From Polyangiaceae bacterium (GTDB lineage: Bacteria > Myxococcota_A > Polyangia > Polyangiales > Polyangiaceae): a DNA stretch of 64,000 nt. Below, piece by piece: positions 1 through 9,115 of this stretch. Position 1 is the stretch's first letter, and every line of letters starts with the position of its first letter. The stretch covers positions 310,001 to 374,000 of the forward strand of contig JAHBVX010000004.1 of NCBI GenBank assembly GCA_019637295.1, read 5' to 3'. The translations under genes and the position numbers were made by a program. The notes below the pieces were generated by a model. It searched no databases. It saw only the letters and a list, made by a program, of their open reading frames with translations, and had not been told where the DNA came from.

Positions 1-2
1 TG

Positions 3-1415
3 CTGTGGGCGTGCCTGCTGGTCGCCTGTGGCGGCCACCAAGCGCGCACTCGGGACATCCGCGGCGCCCTCGACGCGGCGGACCCCACGCGAGCCCTCGC
101 GCTGCTGAACGAAGAACTAGGGGTCGACAAGGCCGAGGAGCTGCCGGCCAGCACCTCCGGCGACAACGCCATCTTGCTCCTCGACCGCGCCATGGTCCTG
201 CAACAGCTCGACCGCTACGAGCTCTCGGCGCGGGATCTCCGCGTCGCCGACAAGCAGATCGACGTGCTCGATCTGTCCCGCGGCGCGGCCGACGAGCTGG
301 GCAAGTACCTGTTCTCGGACGACACCGGCCCGTACAGGGCGCCGGCGTACGAGAAGCTCATGATCAACACCATGAACCTGGTCAACTACCTGGTCCGTGG
401 CGATCTGAACGGCGCGCGCATCGAGGCGCGTCGGCTCGCGGTCATGCAGCGCTTCGTCCGCGAGCACGAGGATCCGGCCTTGGCGCTCAGCGCTCCGGGC
501 AGCTACCTCGCGGGGTTCACGTTCGAGCAGAGCCGTCGTCCCCAAGAAGCGCTGCGCTACTACGACGAGGCGCTGGCCTTCTCCGAGTATCCGAGCCTCA
601 TCGAGCCCGTGCTGCGCCTGAGCGGGCAGAGCAGCTACCGCAGCCCCCGCATCCGCAAGCTGCTGAAGCAGCACGCGCCAGCGCCCAGCGAGCCCGCGTC
701 ACCGAGCAGCGAGCCCGCGGCGCCCACTGGCGAGACGGAGCCAGCCCCCAGCTCGCCGGAGCCGACCGAGCCAGAGACGACGACGAGCGAGGCCGAGCCA
801 GTTCGCGACGAGCGCGGCGAGATCCTGGTCATCGTCAGCTTCGGACGGGTGCCGGCGAAGTACGCCAAGCGCGTCCCCATCGGCCTCGCGCTGACCTACG
901 CGAGCGGCGCGATGAGCCCGCAGGATCGCCAGCGCGCCAGCTACCTCGCGGCGCAAGGGCTAGTGACCTGGGTGAACTATCCGGAGCTCGGTCAGCCGCG
1001 CGGTACCTACGGCGTCCCCTCCTTCACGCTCGGCGCGGAGCTGGACCGCCTCGACGGCATCTTGGCGGTGGATCGGGAGTCCATCGCCGCCTGGGAGAAG
1101 GCGCGGGGCGTGGTCGTCGCCTCCGCCATCACGCGCATGCTCACGCGCGTCGTCGCTGGCGAAGCCGTCCGGCGATCGACGGGAGGCACCCTCGGCGCGC
1201 TGCTCAGCCTGGGCGCGCAGGCGACCCTGACGGCAACCGACACCCCCGACACGCGCTGCTGGGCCACCTTGCCTGCGCGTATCGCGTTCGGTCGCGTCCG
1301 CGTCGCGCCTGGCGCGCACACCATCGAGCTCCAGGCCCGCGGCGTGACCAAGCGCCAGACCGTTCGCGTCACTCCGGGCGGCTTCGCGGTCGTGGCGTTG
1401 ACGGTGTTGCACTAG
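3..1415 (+). CDS. TPR-like lipoprotein with PEGA-like C-terminus (5' end outside window)
   Basis: The reading frame is open from base 3 and begins inside a signal peptide: the first residues read LWACLLVACGG, an evident lipobox, so the true start lies just upstream of the window. The internal ATG at 174 is in the same frame but would discard the signal. After the Cys comes a helical, TPR-like part (roughly visible residues 20-215), with a segment about assets such as FEQSRRPQEALRYYDEAL that looks like one repeat. A Pro/Ser/Glu-rich linker of about 50 residues follows. The last 150 residues end in a PEGA-like beta segment (GAHTIELQARG). Such proteins are usually anchored in the envelope and of unknown role. 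It converges on the next gene with 37 bases between stops. Confidence 0.75.
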   Translation: MWACLLVACGGHQARTRDIRGALDAADPTRALALLNEELGVDKAEELPASTSGDNAILLLDRAMVLQQLDRYELSARDLRVADKQIDVLDLSRGAADELGKYLFSDDTGPYRAPAYEKLMINTMNLVNYLVRGDLNGARIEARRLAVMQRFVREHEDPALALSAPGSYLAGFTFEQSRRPQEALRYYDEALAFSEYPSLIEPVLRLSGQSSYRSPRIRKLLKQHAPAPSEPASPSSEPAAPTGETEPAPSSPEPTEPETTTSEAEPVRDERGEILVIVSFGRVPAKYAKRVPIGLALTYASGAMSPQDRQRASYLAAQGLVTWVNYPELGQPRGTYGVPSFTLGAELDRLDGILAVDRESIAAWEKARGVVVASAITRMLTRVVAGEAVRRSTGGTLGALLSLGAQATLTATDTPDTRCWATLPARIAFGRVRVAPGAHTIELQARGVTKRQTVRVTPGGFAVVALTVLH

Positions 1416-1452
1416 CTGTCGAGAGGCCAACCAGGCGCGCATCGTCGAGCCG

Positions 1453-2445
1453 TCAGACCAGCATGCGCACCCCGTGACCGGCATCCCGCGTGCCGATCTC
1501 GAGGGCGGCCGAGCGGGTGGTCACGTCCAGCGGGGCGCGGCCGTCGAGCTCGAGGCGCAGGCGCCCCTCGGCGATCTTGGAGTTGAGGCAGTACGTCATC
1601 GCGCCGTCCGGGTTCTCGTAGTAGAGCCCGCCGAAGTCGTCCGTGGCGGCGAACATCTCGCCTTCCACGCGGGCCCGGGCGCCGTGCCCGCGGAAGCGGT
1701 AGCTGCGGGGCGTCAGCGTGCCGCGGTTGCGGACCAGATCGAGCGTGCCGTTCAGATCGTAGCGCACCCCCCGGTGCCGAACGCAGAGGATGGTGATGGG
1801 CGGGACGAGCACGGGCCCGACCCGGACGCGCCCGGTCGCCGCTTCGAACACGAGCTCGTCAGTCTCGTGCCACTGGTTGCAGTGCACCCAGGCGTAGCTC
1901 TCGGCGTGACCCTTGCCCCAGTTGTGTCCTTGCATCCCGCGCCAGCCGTCCACGTCCACTCGCTCGCCGTCCACGGCGTAGTAGCCGCTGAAGCGCGAGT
2001 CCGGGTGGGGCGAGACGAACTTGGACTTGGGAAAGCCGCCTTCGTACATGCGCATCGTCGGGAAGGGCACCAGCGCCGCGGCGTCGGTGGAGAACTTCAG
2101 GTCCCACTCGAGGCGACGTCCATCGTGCTCGATGCTGCCGCGCGTCGCTCCCCGCTCGAGCGACAAGTCGGCGACCCGCACCTCGAGCTGCGACTCGGAG
2201 AAGCTGGCCTCCGACCAGGGCACCACGCGCTTGACGCCCACCGGGTGAACTCCGCGCTCGAAGGCGATGGCCCAGGCCTCGGCGACGATCTTGCCCCGAA
2301 GCGGCGCGAGCACCGTCGCCTTGAGCCACAACGCGCGTCTCTCGCTCGGATCATTGAGCTTGAGGAAGTAGCTCTCGACGTGCCCGCGCTTCTTGTCGCG
2401 GTAGCGCACGGCGTTCCAGTCCGTGACTTCGCCCGAGTTGCTCAT
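1453..2445 (-). CDS. lipocalin-like (AttH/CrtC-fold) protein
   Basis: A 330-residue soluble protein with no signal peptide. It carries the aromatic motif HNWGKGHAESYAWVHCNQW near residue 180, which resembles the NWG...W...N signature of the AttH/hydroxyneurosporene synthase (CrtC)/tocopherol-cyclase calycin group. These proteins bind or modify hydrophobic molecules. The ATG at 2445 is chosen because it overlaps the stop of the upstream GMC oxidoreductase as ATGA, so the two are probably translated together. A longer frame reaching 3078 exists but runs through the oxidoreductase gene. The assignment to the superfamily rests on motif resemblance; the substrate is unknown. Confidence 0.75.
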   Translation of the reverse strand: MSNSGEVTDWNAVRYRDKKRGHVESYFLKLNDPSERRALWLKATVLAPLRGKIVAEAWAIAFERGVHPVGVKRVVPWSEASFSESQLEVRVADLSLERGATRGSIEHDGRRLEWDLKFSTDAAALVPFPTMRMYEGGFPKSKFVSPHPDSRFSGYYAVDGERVDVDGWRGMQGHNWGKGHAESYAWVHCNQWHETDELVFEAATGRVRVGPVLVPPITILCVRHRGVRYDLNGTLDLVRNRGTLTPRSYRFRGHGARARVEGEMFAATDDFGGLYYENPDGAMTYCLNSKIAEGRLRLELDGRAPLDVTTRSAALEIGTRDAGHGVRMLV

Positions 2446-4910
2446 TGGTCTAGCTCCTCTTGCACCAGCCGGAAGCTCCGGGCGAAGCGCAGCCACTCGC
2501 TCGACACCTCGAACCACAACGTCGCCACCGCGATCTCCTTGCCGGCTTCGTCGACGATGCGGCCCGGAAGGTAGGTCATCGAGTGGAGCGGCCTCAGCAG
2601 GGTCGGCCGCTTCTCCCCCACGAAGCGATAGCGGTTCCCGTCGTCCCCTTGGAACGCCAGGTCGTAGGGGATGCGCCGCCCGACGAGCACGTCCGCGGCC
2701 AGGGTCCCGGTGAGCGGCGCGTCGGTCGCGAGCCCGGCGGCGCGGATGCTGCCGTCGACCACCATGGTGGGGTTGGCGAGCATGCCGGACACCTCCACCG
2801 AGCGAACCCGCAAGGTGAACTCGATCGGCCTCTCGTCTTCCTCGTGGGCCAACCGGAACGTACCTCGCATCGTCTCTTCGAAGCGCACGACCCACTCGGG
2901 CGTCGCGTCGGCGCCCGAGCGCGGCCGATCGAGGCGCCCGTCGAGGATCTCCGCGGCGCGCAGGGCCAGAGCCATGATGGTGAGCTGCGGGTTGACGCCG
3001 AGGCTCGACGGCACCGCGCTGCCATCGACCACATACAGGCCCTCGGTGTCGTGGGCTTCGTGGTCGGGCCCGACACAAGAGCGACTCGGATCGGTGCCGA
3101 TGCGACTGGTGCCGAGGGGGTGATAGGCCGTGACCTCGATGTCACCCGGTCGCGCTCGCAGCGACTTCAGCGCGGAGAGGCCCGCTTCATCCACGACCTC
3201 CATGCAGCCATGGACGAACGGAAAGACTCGCCGGGCGCCGGCCTTCAGGAACAGCTCGGTGATCAGGGCGACGCCTCGCTGCAGACGCTGGGTGTCGTTC
3301 TCGTTCATGTCGTAGGTGATCAGCGGTAGCCCCCGTGGCCCCGGACGCACGCGCCCGCGGGACGTATCTTGAACCATCACGCCGAAGCTCGCGAGCTGCG
3401 GGTAGCTCTCCATGAGCTCCATCAGCGCATCGCCGGCCCAAGGCACACCGAGCGACGCGACGTCGAGAGGCACCGAGGCACCTTCGCACAAGATGCCCTC
3501 CTCGTGCAGCGCGTCCACGAAGTAGCTCTGGGGGATCCCGCGGGACATGTCGATGTCCTCGTCGAACAGCGCGAACACCTTCGTGGCCGGGTGCACGCTC
3601 AGGTTCTTGCCGAGCCAACCGGACGAGCGACAAGCGCCGCTGCGCTCGAGGAGCAGCGGCGTCATCAGCGCGCCACCAGCCACCACCACGGCGTCGGCCT
3701 TGACCGTCAGGCGCCGGCCGGAGCGGAGAAAGCCCGTGACGCCGCGGGCGCGGCCCCCGCGCACCGTGACGCGGCGTACGTCGGCGGCGGTGACGAGCTC
3801 GGCGCCGAAGGACAAGGCGCGCGGCACCAGGCTCACGTCCGCGGACTGCTTGGCGCCGGTGGGGCAACCGAAGCAGCACACCCCCTGGCCATCGCAGTCC
3901 GGGGCGTTGCGGCGCAAGGGGCCGTGAGAGAGTCCGAGGCGCTCGGCGCCCCGCGCCACGACGCGGGCCGAGCCGCCGAGGAACTGAGCCCGCGCGGGCT
4001 CGACCTGCAGCAGCTCCTCGACCCGGTCGTAGTACGGATCGAGCGCAGAACGCGACAACATGCCGAGGCCATAGCGGTCCTTCCAGCGATCCAAGGTACG
4101 CGCCGGCGCGCGGTAACACGTGCCGGAGTTGATGGTCGTGGTCCCTCCCACCGCGCGACCGGCCCACACCGGCGTCGCGACGTTGCCTAGCGCGAACGTG
4201 GTGCCGCGACCCAGGTACATGCGCGCGTATGCGTTGCTCGAGCGACCATCGAACGCGTCGCGACGATGGAAGTCACCGGCCTCCAGCATGAGCACCGCCC
4301 GGCCACGACGCGCGAGCTCGTAGGCCATCGCTGCGCCCCCGGCGCCGGTACCCACCACCACGACCTCACACTCGAGCTCGAGATCGTGCTCCACCGTTCG
4401 GCCGTCGGTCACTCGCGACCACCAGCGCGCCGGCTCCGCGCGAGCGGGTCGCTCCCGAGGGCGACAGCCCACCTCGGCGAACACCTGCGCGTCGTCGAAG
4501 TGCGCCGCTTTGATGGGAGTCAGGAGCGCGCGGACCATCCAGCGCACTTCCTTCTGCTCGCTGTTCACCCAGGCTTGGAGCGCGGCCGCGCGCTGCTCGA
4601 CGGGCAGCTCACTGAAGCGCCCGCCGCGAGTGAGCACGGTGGAGGCATCGAGCGCCAAGAGCCCAGCCCGAAGTCCCCTCGCGAAGTCCGAGCCGAGCCG
4701 CTCGGCGAGTCGCTCGAGTCGGAGGACGGACTGCTCCGAGCCGCCGACGAGCCCCCCGCGGGCGGGCAGCGCGGCCTCGGCCAGCGCGAGGGCGATCCGC
4801 CGGGCCCGGCCCGGCAGCCGCGGGGCGTCGGGCTCCGGGCGGGGGGGCGGGTCAGCCAGGGGGAGCGGGTTCGGCGAGCGGGGCGCCTGGGATTCGAGCT
4901 GCATGAGCAT
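2442..4910 (-). CDS. GMC-family FAD-dependent oxidoreductase (long-chain alcohol/sterol oxidase-like)
   Basis: About 820 residues. An N-terminal helical region of about 180 residues precedes the FAD-binding Rossmann motif GTGAGGAAMAYELARRG. Further GMC signatures are GGTTTINSGTCYR and the C-terminal HPLGTSRIG, then VVDGSAVPSSLGVNPQLTIMA. Beyond the GMC core is an extra domain of about 160 residues that looks beta-rich, as in long cholesterol-oxidase or fatty-alcohol-oxidase relatives. The family oxidises primary or secondary alcohols with O2 or another acceptor. The frame extends to a TTG at 5006 inside the upstream gene; the ATG at 4910 avoids that overlap and is preferred, with another ATG at 4904. 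Neither has a clear ribosome site. It lies 61 bases behind a FadL-like barrel and overlaps the lipocalin-like gene. Confidence 0.85.
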   Translation of the reverse strand: MLMQLESQAPRSPNPLPLADPPPRPEPDAPRLPGRARRIALALAEAALPARGGLVGGSEQSVLRLERLAERLGSDFARGLRAGLLALDASTVLTRGGRFSELPVEQRAAALQAWVNSEQKEVRWMVRALLTPIKAAHFDDAQVFAEVGCRPRERPARAEPARWWSRVTDGRTVEHDLELECEVVVVGTGAGGAAMAYELARRGRAVLMLEAGDFHRRDAFDGRSSNAYARMYLGRGTTFALGNVATPVWAGRAVGGTTTINSGTCYRAPARTLDRWKDRYGLGMLSRSALDPYYDRVEELLQVEPARAQFLGGSARVVARGAERLGLSHGPLRRNAPDCDGQGVCCFGCPTGAKQSADVSLVPRALSFGAELVTAADVRRVTVRGGRARGVTGFLRSGRRLTVKADAVVVAGGALMTPLLLERSGACRSSGWLGKNLSVHPATKVFALFDEDIDMSRGIPQSYFVDALHEEGILCEGASVPLDVASLGVPWAGDALMELMESYPQLASFGVMVQDTSRGRVRPGPRGLPLITYDMNENDTQRLQRGVALITELFLKAGARRVFPFVHGCMEVVDEAGLSALKSLRARPGDIEVTAYHPLGTSRIGTDPSRSCVGPDHEAHDTEGLYVVDGSAVPSSLGVNPQLTIMALALRAAEILDGRLDRPRSGADATPEWVVRFEETMRGTFRLAHEEDERPIEFTLRVRSVEVSGMLANPTMVVDGSIRAAGLATDAPLTGTLAADVLVGRRIPYDLAFQGDDGNRYRFVGEKRPTLLRPLHSMTYLPGRIVDEAGKEIAVATLWFEVSSEWLRFARSFRLVQEELDQ

Positions 4911-4971
4911 TCTGTAAACGCAGAACGCAGCGAAGGCAAGCGCCCAGGCCGGTCCGGCGCGGGCACGGCCC

Positions 4972-6471
4972 TCAGCGCCAGACCCCGAGGCTGAGACCCC
5001 AGCCAAAATAGTGGCGCGCGCCGTCCAGGGCCGAGCTGACCCGCCACTGGGTCCCGTCCTCGAACAGGCCGAATACGGTCCAAGGAAACAGCTTGAGGTC
5101 GAACCCGAGGGTTCCGTGCAGGCGGGGAGCTCCGCGCCGGAACCGCGTCGGCTCCCGATAGCTCCCGCCCCTGACCTTCAGCCAGTGCGGGATGACCTCG
5201 GTCTCGACGCCGAGGCGCGGCGAGAACGTCGCCACCTCGCCCGAGCGATCCACACGGCGCTGCAGGAACGACTCGACGCCCACCCCGTTCTCGACGGGGC
5301 CGGTGACGAGCACCGAGCCGCTGACGAGCACGTAGAACCGCCGCATGGCCTCGTAGCGCGCCTTGAGGCGACTGCGCACCTCGCCCTCGCGCCGCTGCTG
5401 CTCCACATCCTCCTCCAGCCGGAGCTCGGCGACGAGCGCGCCGTCCTCGCCTGCGGAGGCCGCGTCCTCCGGCGGCGGCTGCTCCGCCCGGCGCTGCTGC
5501 GCGCGCGCGCGGCGCGCGACGTGCCGCTCGTAGGCCTCCAGCACACGATTCGGGTTGTGCCAGCGTGGGTTCATCGGGCGCGGTCCGAGCTGGATCGCGA
5601 CGCCTACGTTGATGTCCCAGGGCAGCTTGATCTTCTCGGGCAAGTAGAACGCGTCCGCGCTGGTCGGGTCGCCGATCACCCGGTCGCCGTTGCTGACGTT
5701 GGCGACGTCGCTCGAGGGCTCGCCAGTGAGCACCTCGCTGCGCAGCGCAGCGCCGACGCGGAAGGGCTGATCGTGGGGTGCCCACAGCATCCCGAGCTCG
5801 AGCGCGGCGCCGTCGGTGCTGAACAGCTCGCCGCTCTGCCCCGGAGCCGGGTTCTCGTTCTCGATCACCAGTCCCGTCCCCCGGCTGCCCACGCCGACGA
5901 CGAGCTGGCCCTCGTAGAAGCGTCGAGCGAGCTGGACGCGTGCGCCGCCGAACAGCGCGAAGACGCGGTCCGCTTGCAGACCCGTGCCCCCGTCATCGAT
6001 GCGCGTCAGGCGATAGCGCTGCGCCTCCAGGGAGAGACCGAAGCCCCAGTTGCCGGTCTGGACGTGGCCGGCGACCGTCAGGAACGCGAAGTCCTCTTGG
6101 TCCGAGCGCAGCGAGGTGCGCTGTCCCGTGTTGAAGAAGTCGCTCCCGCTGATCGACGACGGAAATGTGATGCCCAAGCCGAGGTCATAGTCGAAGCTGT
6201 CATAGGAGTACGGCAGCCGCACCGCCGGCGCCGCGGGGTTCTGAGAGCTGCCGTCCACGCCTTCGGCGATCGCCACGTACGCGCCCGCGAGCCCGAGCAC
6301 GCGGGTGCCCGCGAGCACGGCGCCTTGCGTCAGGTCCACGCGATACGCGCTGGTGGTGATCGGCGCGTCGTTCGGTCCCAGGGGACCGGCCGCGAGTGCC
6401 CTGGGAGCGACGGTCGCGAGCGCCGCCAACGTCAGCCACCGAAGCCACGTGCTCCCGACCGCCGAGCCCAT
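4972..6471 (-). CDS. outer-membrane FadL/PorV-like protein
   Basis: About 499 residues with a signal peptide ending near ALAAGP. The N-terminal mature part contains LGLAGAYVAIAEGVDGSSQN followed by PAAPA, which closely matches the GGAFVAVADDASAxxWNPAG signature of FadL/OmpP1/PorV-type barrels. Long-chain fatty acids or aromatic hydrocarbons pass through FadL proteins. Around residues 315-370 there is an unusual Arg/Glu/Gln-rich, probably coiled-coil insertion between strands. The ATG at 6471 is preferred over an in-frame TTG at 6486. It is the first gene of the three-gene operon with the GMC oxidoreductase and the lipocalin-like protein, suggesting import followed by oxidation of a hydrophobic compound; that role is inference. 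Confidence 0.7.
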   Translation of the reverse strand: MGSAVGSTWLRWLTLAALATVAPRALAAGPLGPNDAPITTSAYRVDLTQGAVLAGTRVLGLAGAYVAIAEGVDGSSQNPAAPAVRLPYSYDSFDYDLGLGITFPSSISGSDFFNTGQRTSLRSDQEDFAFLTVAGHVQTGNWGFGLSLEAQRYRLTRIDDGGTGLQADRVFALFGGARVQLARRFYEGQLVVGVGSRGTGLVIENENPAPGQSGELFSTDGAALELGMLWAPHDQPFRVGAALRSEVLTGEPSSDVANVSNGDRVIGDPTSADAFYLPEKIKLPWDINVGVAIQLGPRPMNPRWHNPNRVLEAYERHVARRARAQQRRAEQPPPEDAASAGEDGALVAELRLEEDVEQQRREGEVRSRLKARYEAMRRFYVLVSGSVLVTGPVENGVGVESFLQRRVDRSGEVATFSPRLGVETEVIPHWLKVRGGSYREPTRFRRGAPRLHGTLGFDLKLFPWTVFGLFEDGTQWRVSSALDGARHYFGWGLSLGVWR

Positions 6472-6532
6472 GACGCCGGTATACAACAGCCAGAGAGCGG
6501 CGTCGGTGGCCGCGTGTTAGGAGCGTAGACTG

Positions 6533-7636
6533 ATGGTTCGGCTACCGAAGCGCTCGCCTCTGTTCGACGGTCTGTCGCGACGGGAACGCGCCGCCATCGC
6601 CGCCGCTGCGAGCGAGCGCGACGTGCCCCGGGGCGAGGTGTTGGTGGCAGAGGGCACGGCCCCTGACTCCCTGTACGTGCTGTTGTCCGGCAAGGCCGAG
6701 GTGGTCCGCCGGGACAAGCGGGGCACCGAGTTCGTGCTGCGAGACATCGAAGCCGGGAGGCTGATCGGGGAGGTCGCCGCGCTCGAGAGCCAGACCGCCT
6801 CGGGCACCGTACGAGTCACCGAGCCAGCTCGCGTCCTCGTGCTGCCGGCCCGGCTGGTGCGCTCGATGCCGACGTTGGTCGTCAACGTCGCGCGTTCGAT
6901 GTCCGAGAGCCTGCAGACCCAGAGCGACCTCTCCCTGGAGCACGCCACCGAGCGGGCCGCGATGGGCGATCTCTTGGTCAAGAGCTTGGTCTTGCTCTGC
7001 GCCTACGCCGTGCTGGTCAGCGCGCTGCCCTGGCTACGCGAGACGTGGCCGCGAGCGAGCACGAGCTACCTGAGCTTGCCGGTGATCGCGCTGTTCGGCT
7101 TCGCGAGCGTTCGCTTCTTGCGCAGAACGGGCTGGCCCCTGTCGCGCTTTGGCCTCGGCTTTCGAAACCTGTTCGGCTCGCTGCTCGAGGCCGCGCTGTT
7201 CACGCCGCTCTTCGCCGTCGTGCTCGTGGGGGTCAAGTGGGCGGCGATCCGAGCCGTCCCGGCGTGGCACGGGCTGCCGCTGATCGAGCGCACGGACGTC
7301 GTCACTCGCCTGCTCGACCCCGACATCCGGACGTTGCTGGTGATCTACGCCGCCTCTGCGGTGGTGCAGGAGCTCATCGTGCGCTGCGCGCTGCAGGCGA
7401 GCCTAGAAGACTTCCTGGTGTCGAGAGGCCGCACCAAGCTACCCATCTTCGTGGCCGCGCTGATGTTCGCGGTCAATCACCTGCACATGTCGTTCATCTT
7501 CGCGCTGCTGGCGTTCATCCCCGGCTTGTTCTGGGGTTGGCTCTTTCATCGACGGCGGCACCTGGTGGGCGTGACCCTCAGTCACTTCGCCATCGGCGCG
7601 TTCGTGTTCTTCGTGCTGGGGGTGCGGCTGCAGTGA
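6533..7636 (+). CDS. cNMP-binding-like domain fused to CPBP (CAAX protease-like) membrane protein
   Basis: 367 residues. Residues 8-125 form a Crp-type cyclic-nucleotide-binding fold (SPLFDGLSRRERAAI, then GRLIGEVAAL). The phosphate-binding cassette reads GEVAALESQTASGTV, so the usual Arg of the PRxA motif is absent. From about residue 155 there are six or more membrane segments with the CPBP/Abi layout: QELIVR near 280, a central NHLHMSF and a late LSHFAIG. CPBP intramembrane proteases normally have EExxxR; here the first Glu is Gln. GGAG stands nine bases before the ATG. The two-module arrangement suggests a membrane protein controlled by a sensor domain, but both modules lack a key residue, so activity is uncertain. 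Confidence 0.8.
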   Translation: MVRLPKRSPLFDGLSRRERAAIAAAASERDVPRGEVLVAEGTAPDSLYVLLSGKAEVVRRDKRGTEFVLRDIEAGRLIGEVAALESQTASGTVRVTEPARVLVLPARLVRSMPTLVVNVARSMSESLQTQSDLSLEHATERAAMGDLLVKSLVLLCAYAVLVSALPWLRETWPRASTSYLSLPVIALFGFASVRFLRRTGWPLSRFGLGFRNLFGSLLEAALFTPLFAVVLVGVKWAAIRAVPAWHGLPLIERTDVVTRLLDPDIRTLLVIYAASAVVQELIVRCALQASLEDFLVSRGRTKLPIFVAALMFAVNHLHMSFIFALLAFIPGLFWGWLFHRRRHLVGVTLSHFAIGAFVFFVLGVRLQ

Positions 7637-7639
7637 CTT

Positions 7640-8053
7640 TCACTCGGTGAAGCGGGGGTCCCGCGCCGAGGCCGCGTCTCCGCCGCCCCGCCGACAGGCC
7701 ACGACGCTGCCTAGCGCACACGCGCGCTCGAGGTACGCGCTCGGAGTCTCGCTGCCTGCGTCGGTCGGTCGAGTGAGCTCGTGAGCCCGCAGGCACGCGC
7801 TCGCGTCGCCGCGCTGGCAGCTGGAGCTGCAGCTCGCCTCATCCGCGCAGGTGGAGGCCTGCTGCGTGCTCGGCGCGGCGGCCTCGTCGCACAAGCCTTC
7901 GAGAGCTTCGCAGCTGAAGACCTCTTCGTCCCGAGTCTCTGCCTGTACCGTCTCGGCGGCCTGGGGTGGCGAGCTCGCGCGCGCGCACGCGACCGAGTGG
8001 GCCGCGCACACGCTCGCGAGCACGACCCAGCCCGCAGCCCTCGCCGCGTTCAT
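7640..8053 (-). CDS. small Cys-rich lipoprotein with Sel1-like segment
   Basis: 137 residues. The N-terminus ends in SVACAR, a lipobox-like cleavage site. The C-terminal half has the spacing of Sel1-type repeats (CQRGDASACLRAHEL and LERACALGSVVACRRGG) with paired cysteines, as seen in many myxobacterial envelope proteins. A strong GGAGGT ribosome site lies before the ATG at 8053. The stop converges on the preceding CPBP gene with only three bases between. Function unknown. Confidence 0.65.
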   Translation of the reverse strand: MNAARAAGWVVLASVCAAHSVACARASSPPQAAETVQAETRDEEVFSCEALEGLCDEAAAPSTQQASTCADEASCSSSCQRGDASACLRAHELTRPTDAGSETPSAYLERACALGSVVACRRGGGDAASARDPRFTE

Positions 8054-8132
8054 GGGGACCTCCGTGCTGGTCGAACGAACGGCGATCAGAACCGCGAGCG
8101 GGGCAGCTCCTTGGGTCGCTTGGCTCCGGCTG

Positions 8133-8693
8133 CTACTGCCAGCTGCAGCCGGGCTGTCCGTTGCAGCTGCCCTGGGTGCTCAGCTGGGTGCAGGCCGTAG
8201 GGGTCCCCACGCAGGTCGTCACCTGAAGGCTGCAGCCTGCCGCGGTGACGCAGCTGACGGTGCCGAGCTGGCTGCACGGCGTCGCAGTGCCGGTGCAGCT
8301 CGGCCCGGATGAGCCGCCGCTGCCGCCGGTGGACCCGCCGCTGCCGCCGGTGGACCCGCCGCTGCCGCCGGTGGACCCGCCGCTGCCGCCGGTGGCCGCT
8401 CCTCCGCTACCGGATGAACCTGCGCTGCCGGCGCTGCCCGCGCTGCCGGCCGAGCCCGCGCTGCCCGCGCTGCCCGCGCTGCCAGCCGAGCCGGAAGCGC
8501 CGCTGCTGCCCGCCGAGCCCGCGCTGCCGCCGCTGCCGCCGCTGCCGCCGCTACCGCCGGAGCCTCCAGTAGACCCGTCGGTTCCGGCATCGGTGCCGCC
8601 GCTCCCGACGATGTCTGCGGCATCATCGCCACCACAGGCCACCGCGGCGGCCATCACTACGCAGGCGAGTGTACAGGAAATGGGTCGATTCAT
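8133..8693 (-). CDS. Gly/Ser-repeat lipoprotein
   Basis: 186 residues: signal peptide with lipobox AVACGG, then about 110 residues of Gly-Ser-Ala repeats, then a small Cys-rich C-terminal module (about 55 residues with six cysteines). The repeat part contains four exact STGGSGG units. GAGGAG lies nine bases upstream of the ATG. This is one of six proteins in the window built as lipobox, Gly-rich linker and distinct end domain; the linker probably projects the end domain from the membrane. The role of the end domain is unknown. Confidence 0.75.
   Translation of the reverse strand: MNRPISCTLACVVMAAAVACGGDDAADIVGSGGTDAGTDGSTGGSGGSGGSGGSGGSAGSAGSSGASGSAGSAGSAGSAGSAGSAGSAGSAGSSGSGGAATGGSGGSTGGSGGSTGGSGGSTGGSGGSSGPSCTGTATPCSQLGTVSCVTAAGCSLQVTTCVGTPTACTQLSTQGSCNGQPGCSWQ
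8314..8397. repeat. 21-bp tandem repeat, four units, coding for STGGSGG
   Basis: Four head-to-tail 21-base units; the first three are identical and the fourth differs only at its end. They lie inside the Gly/Ser lipoprotein gene and encode seven-residue units on the minus strand. The multiple-of-three length keeps the frame whatever the copy number, so linker length can change without breaking the protein. Confidence 0.9.
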
Positions 8694-8860
8694 GGCTCAA
8701 GCTCCTCGGGTTCGCGCGCTTCGAGAGCGACACCACTCAGGTTAGCTTCCGAGAAATTGCGGCGTGAGCGTCGATGTCCGACGAGCCTGTCGGGGAGTCG
8801 CGGCCGCGTCGTGGGGACGCTTCGCCGACACCCGAGCGACGGATACACCGCGCCAGGCGA

Positions 8861-9061
8861 CTACTGCGCGCCGGTCAGCACGTCGATCGCGTCGCGGAAG
8901 GCATTGGCCGCGAGCTCTTGACGCTCGACGAGGGAAGGCCGACCGAGCCGCTGCGCCGCTTCTTGAAGCTGCATGGCCTCGCGCTCGAGCCGCTCCGCCT
9001 CGCGCTCGAGCACCACGAGCACCATCTGCCGCTGGTCTTCCGACTGCTCCGCCCACGCCAT
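8861..9061 (-). CDS. small coiled-coil protein
   Basis: A 66-residue protein, almost entirely helical and rich in Glu, Gln and Arg (VLEREAERLEREAMQLQEAA), with a coiled-coil look. The ATG at 9061 is chosen over one at 9097 because GGAGGG lies eight bases in front of it. It is the last gene of the long minus-strand run, about 54 bases behind the zinc-ribbon membrane protein. It has no recognisable family; a structural or adaptor role is a guess. Confidence 0.5.
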   Translation of the reverse strand: MAWAEQSEDQRQMVLVVLEREAERLEREAMQLQEAAQRLGRPSLVERQELAANAFRDAIDVLTGAQ

Positions 9062-9115
9062 GGTCTGAACCCTCCACGCGCACGCCTGCGGCTGCAACCC
9101 GAAATCGGCCTGCCG

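Noticed and set aside
1453-3078. 541-codon fused frame as a single protein
   Set aside because: The N-terminal 210 codons run antisense-like through the GMC gene in another frame; the ATGA-coupled start at 2445 explains the real gene.
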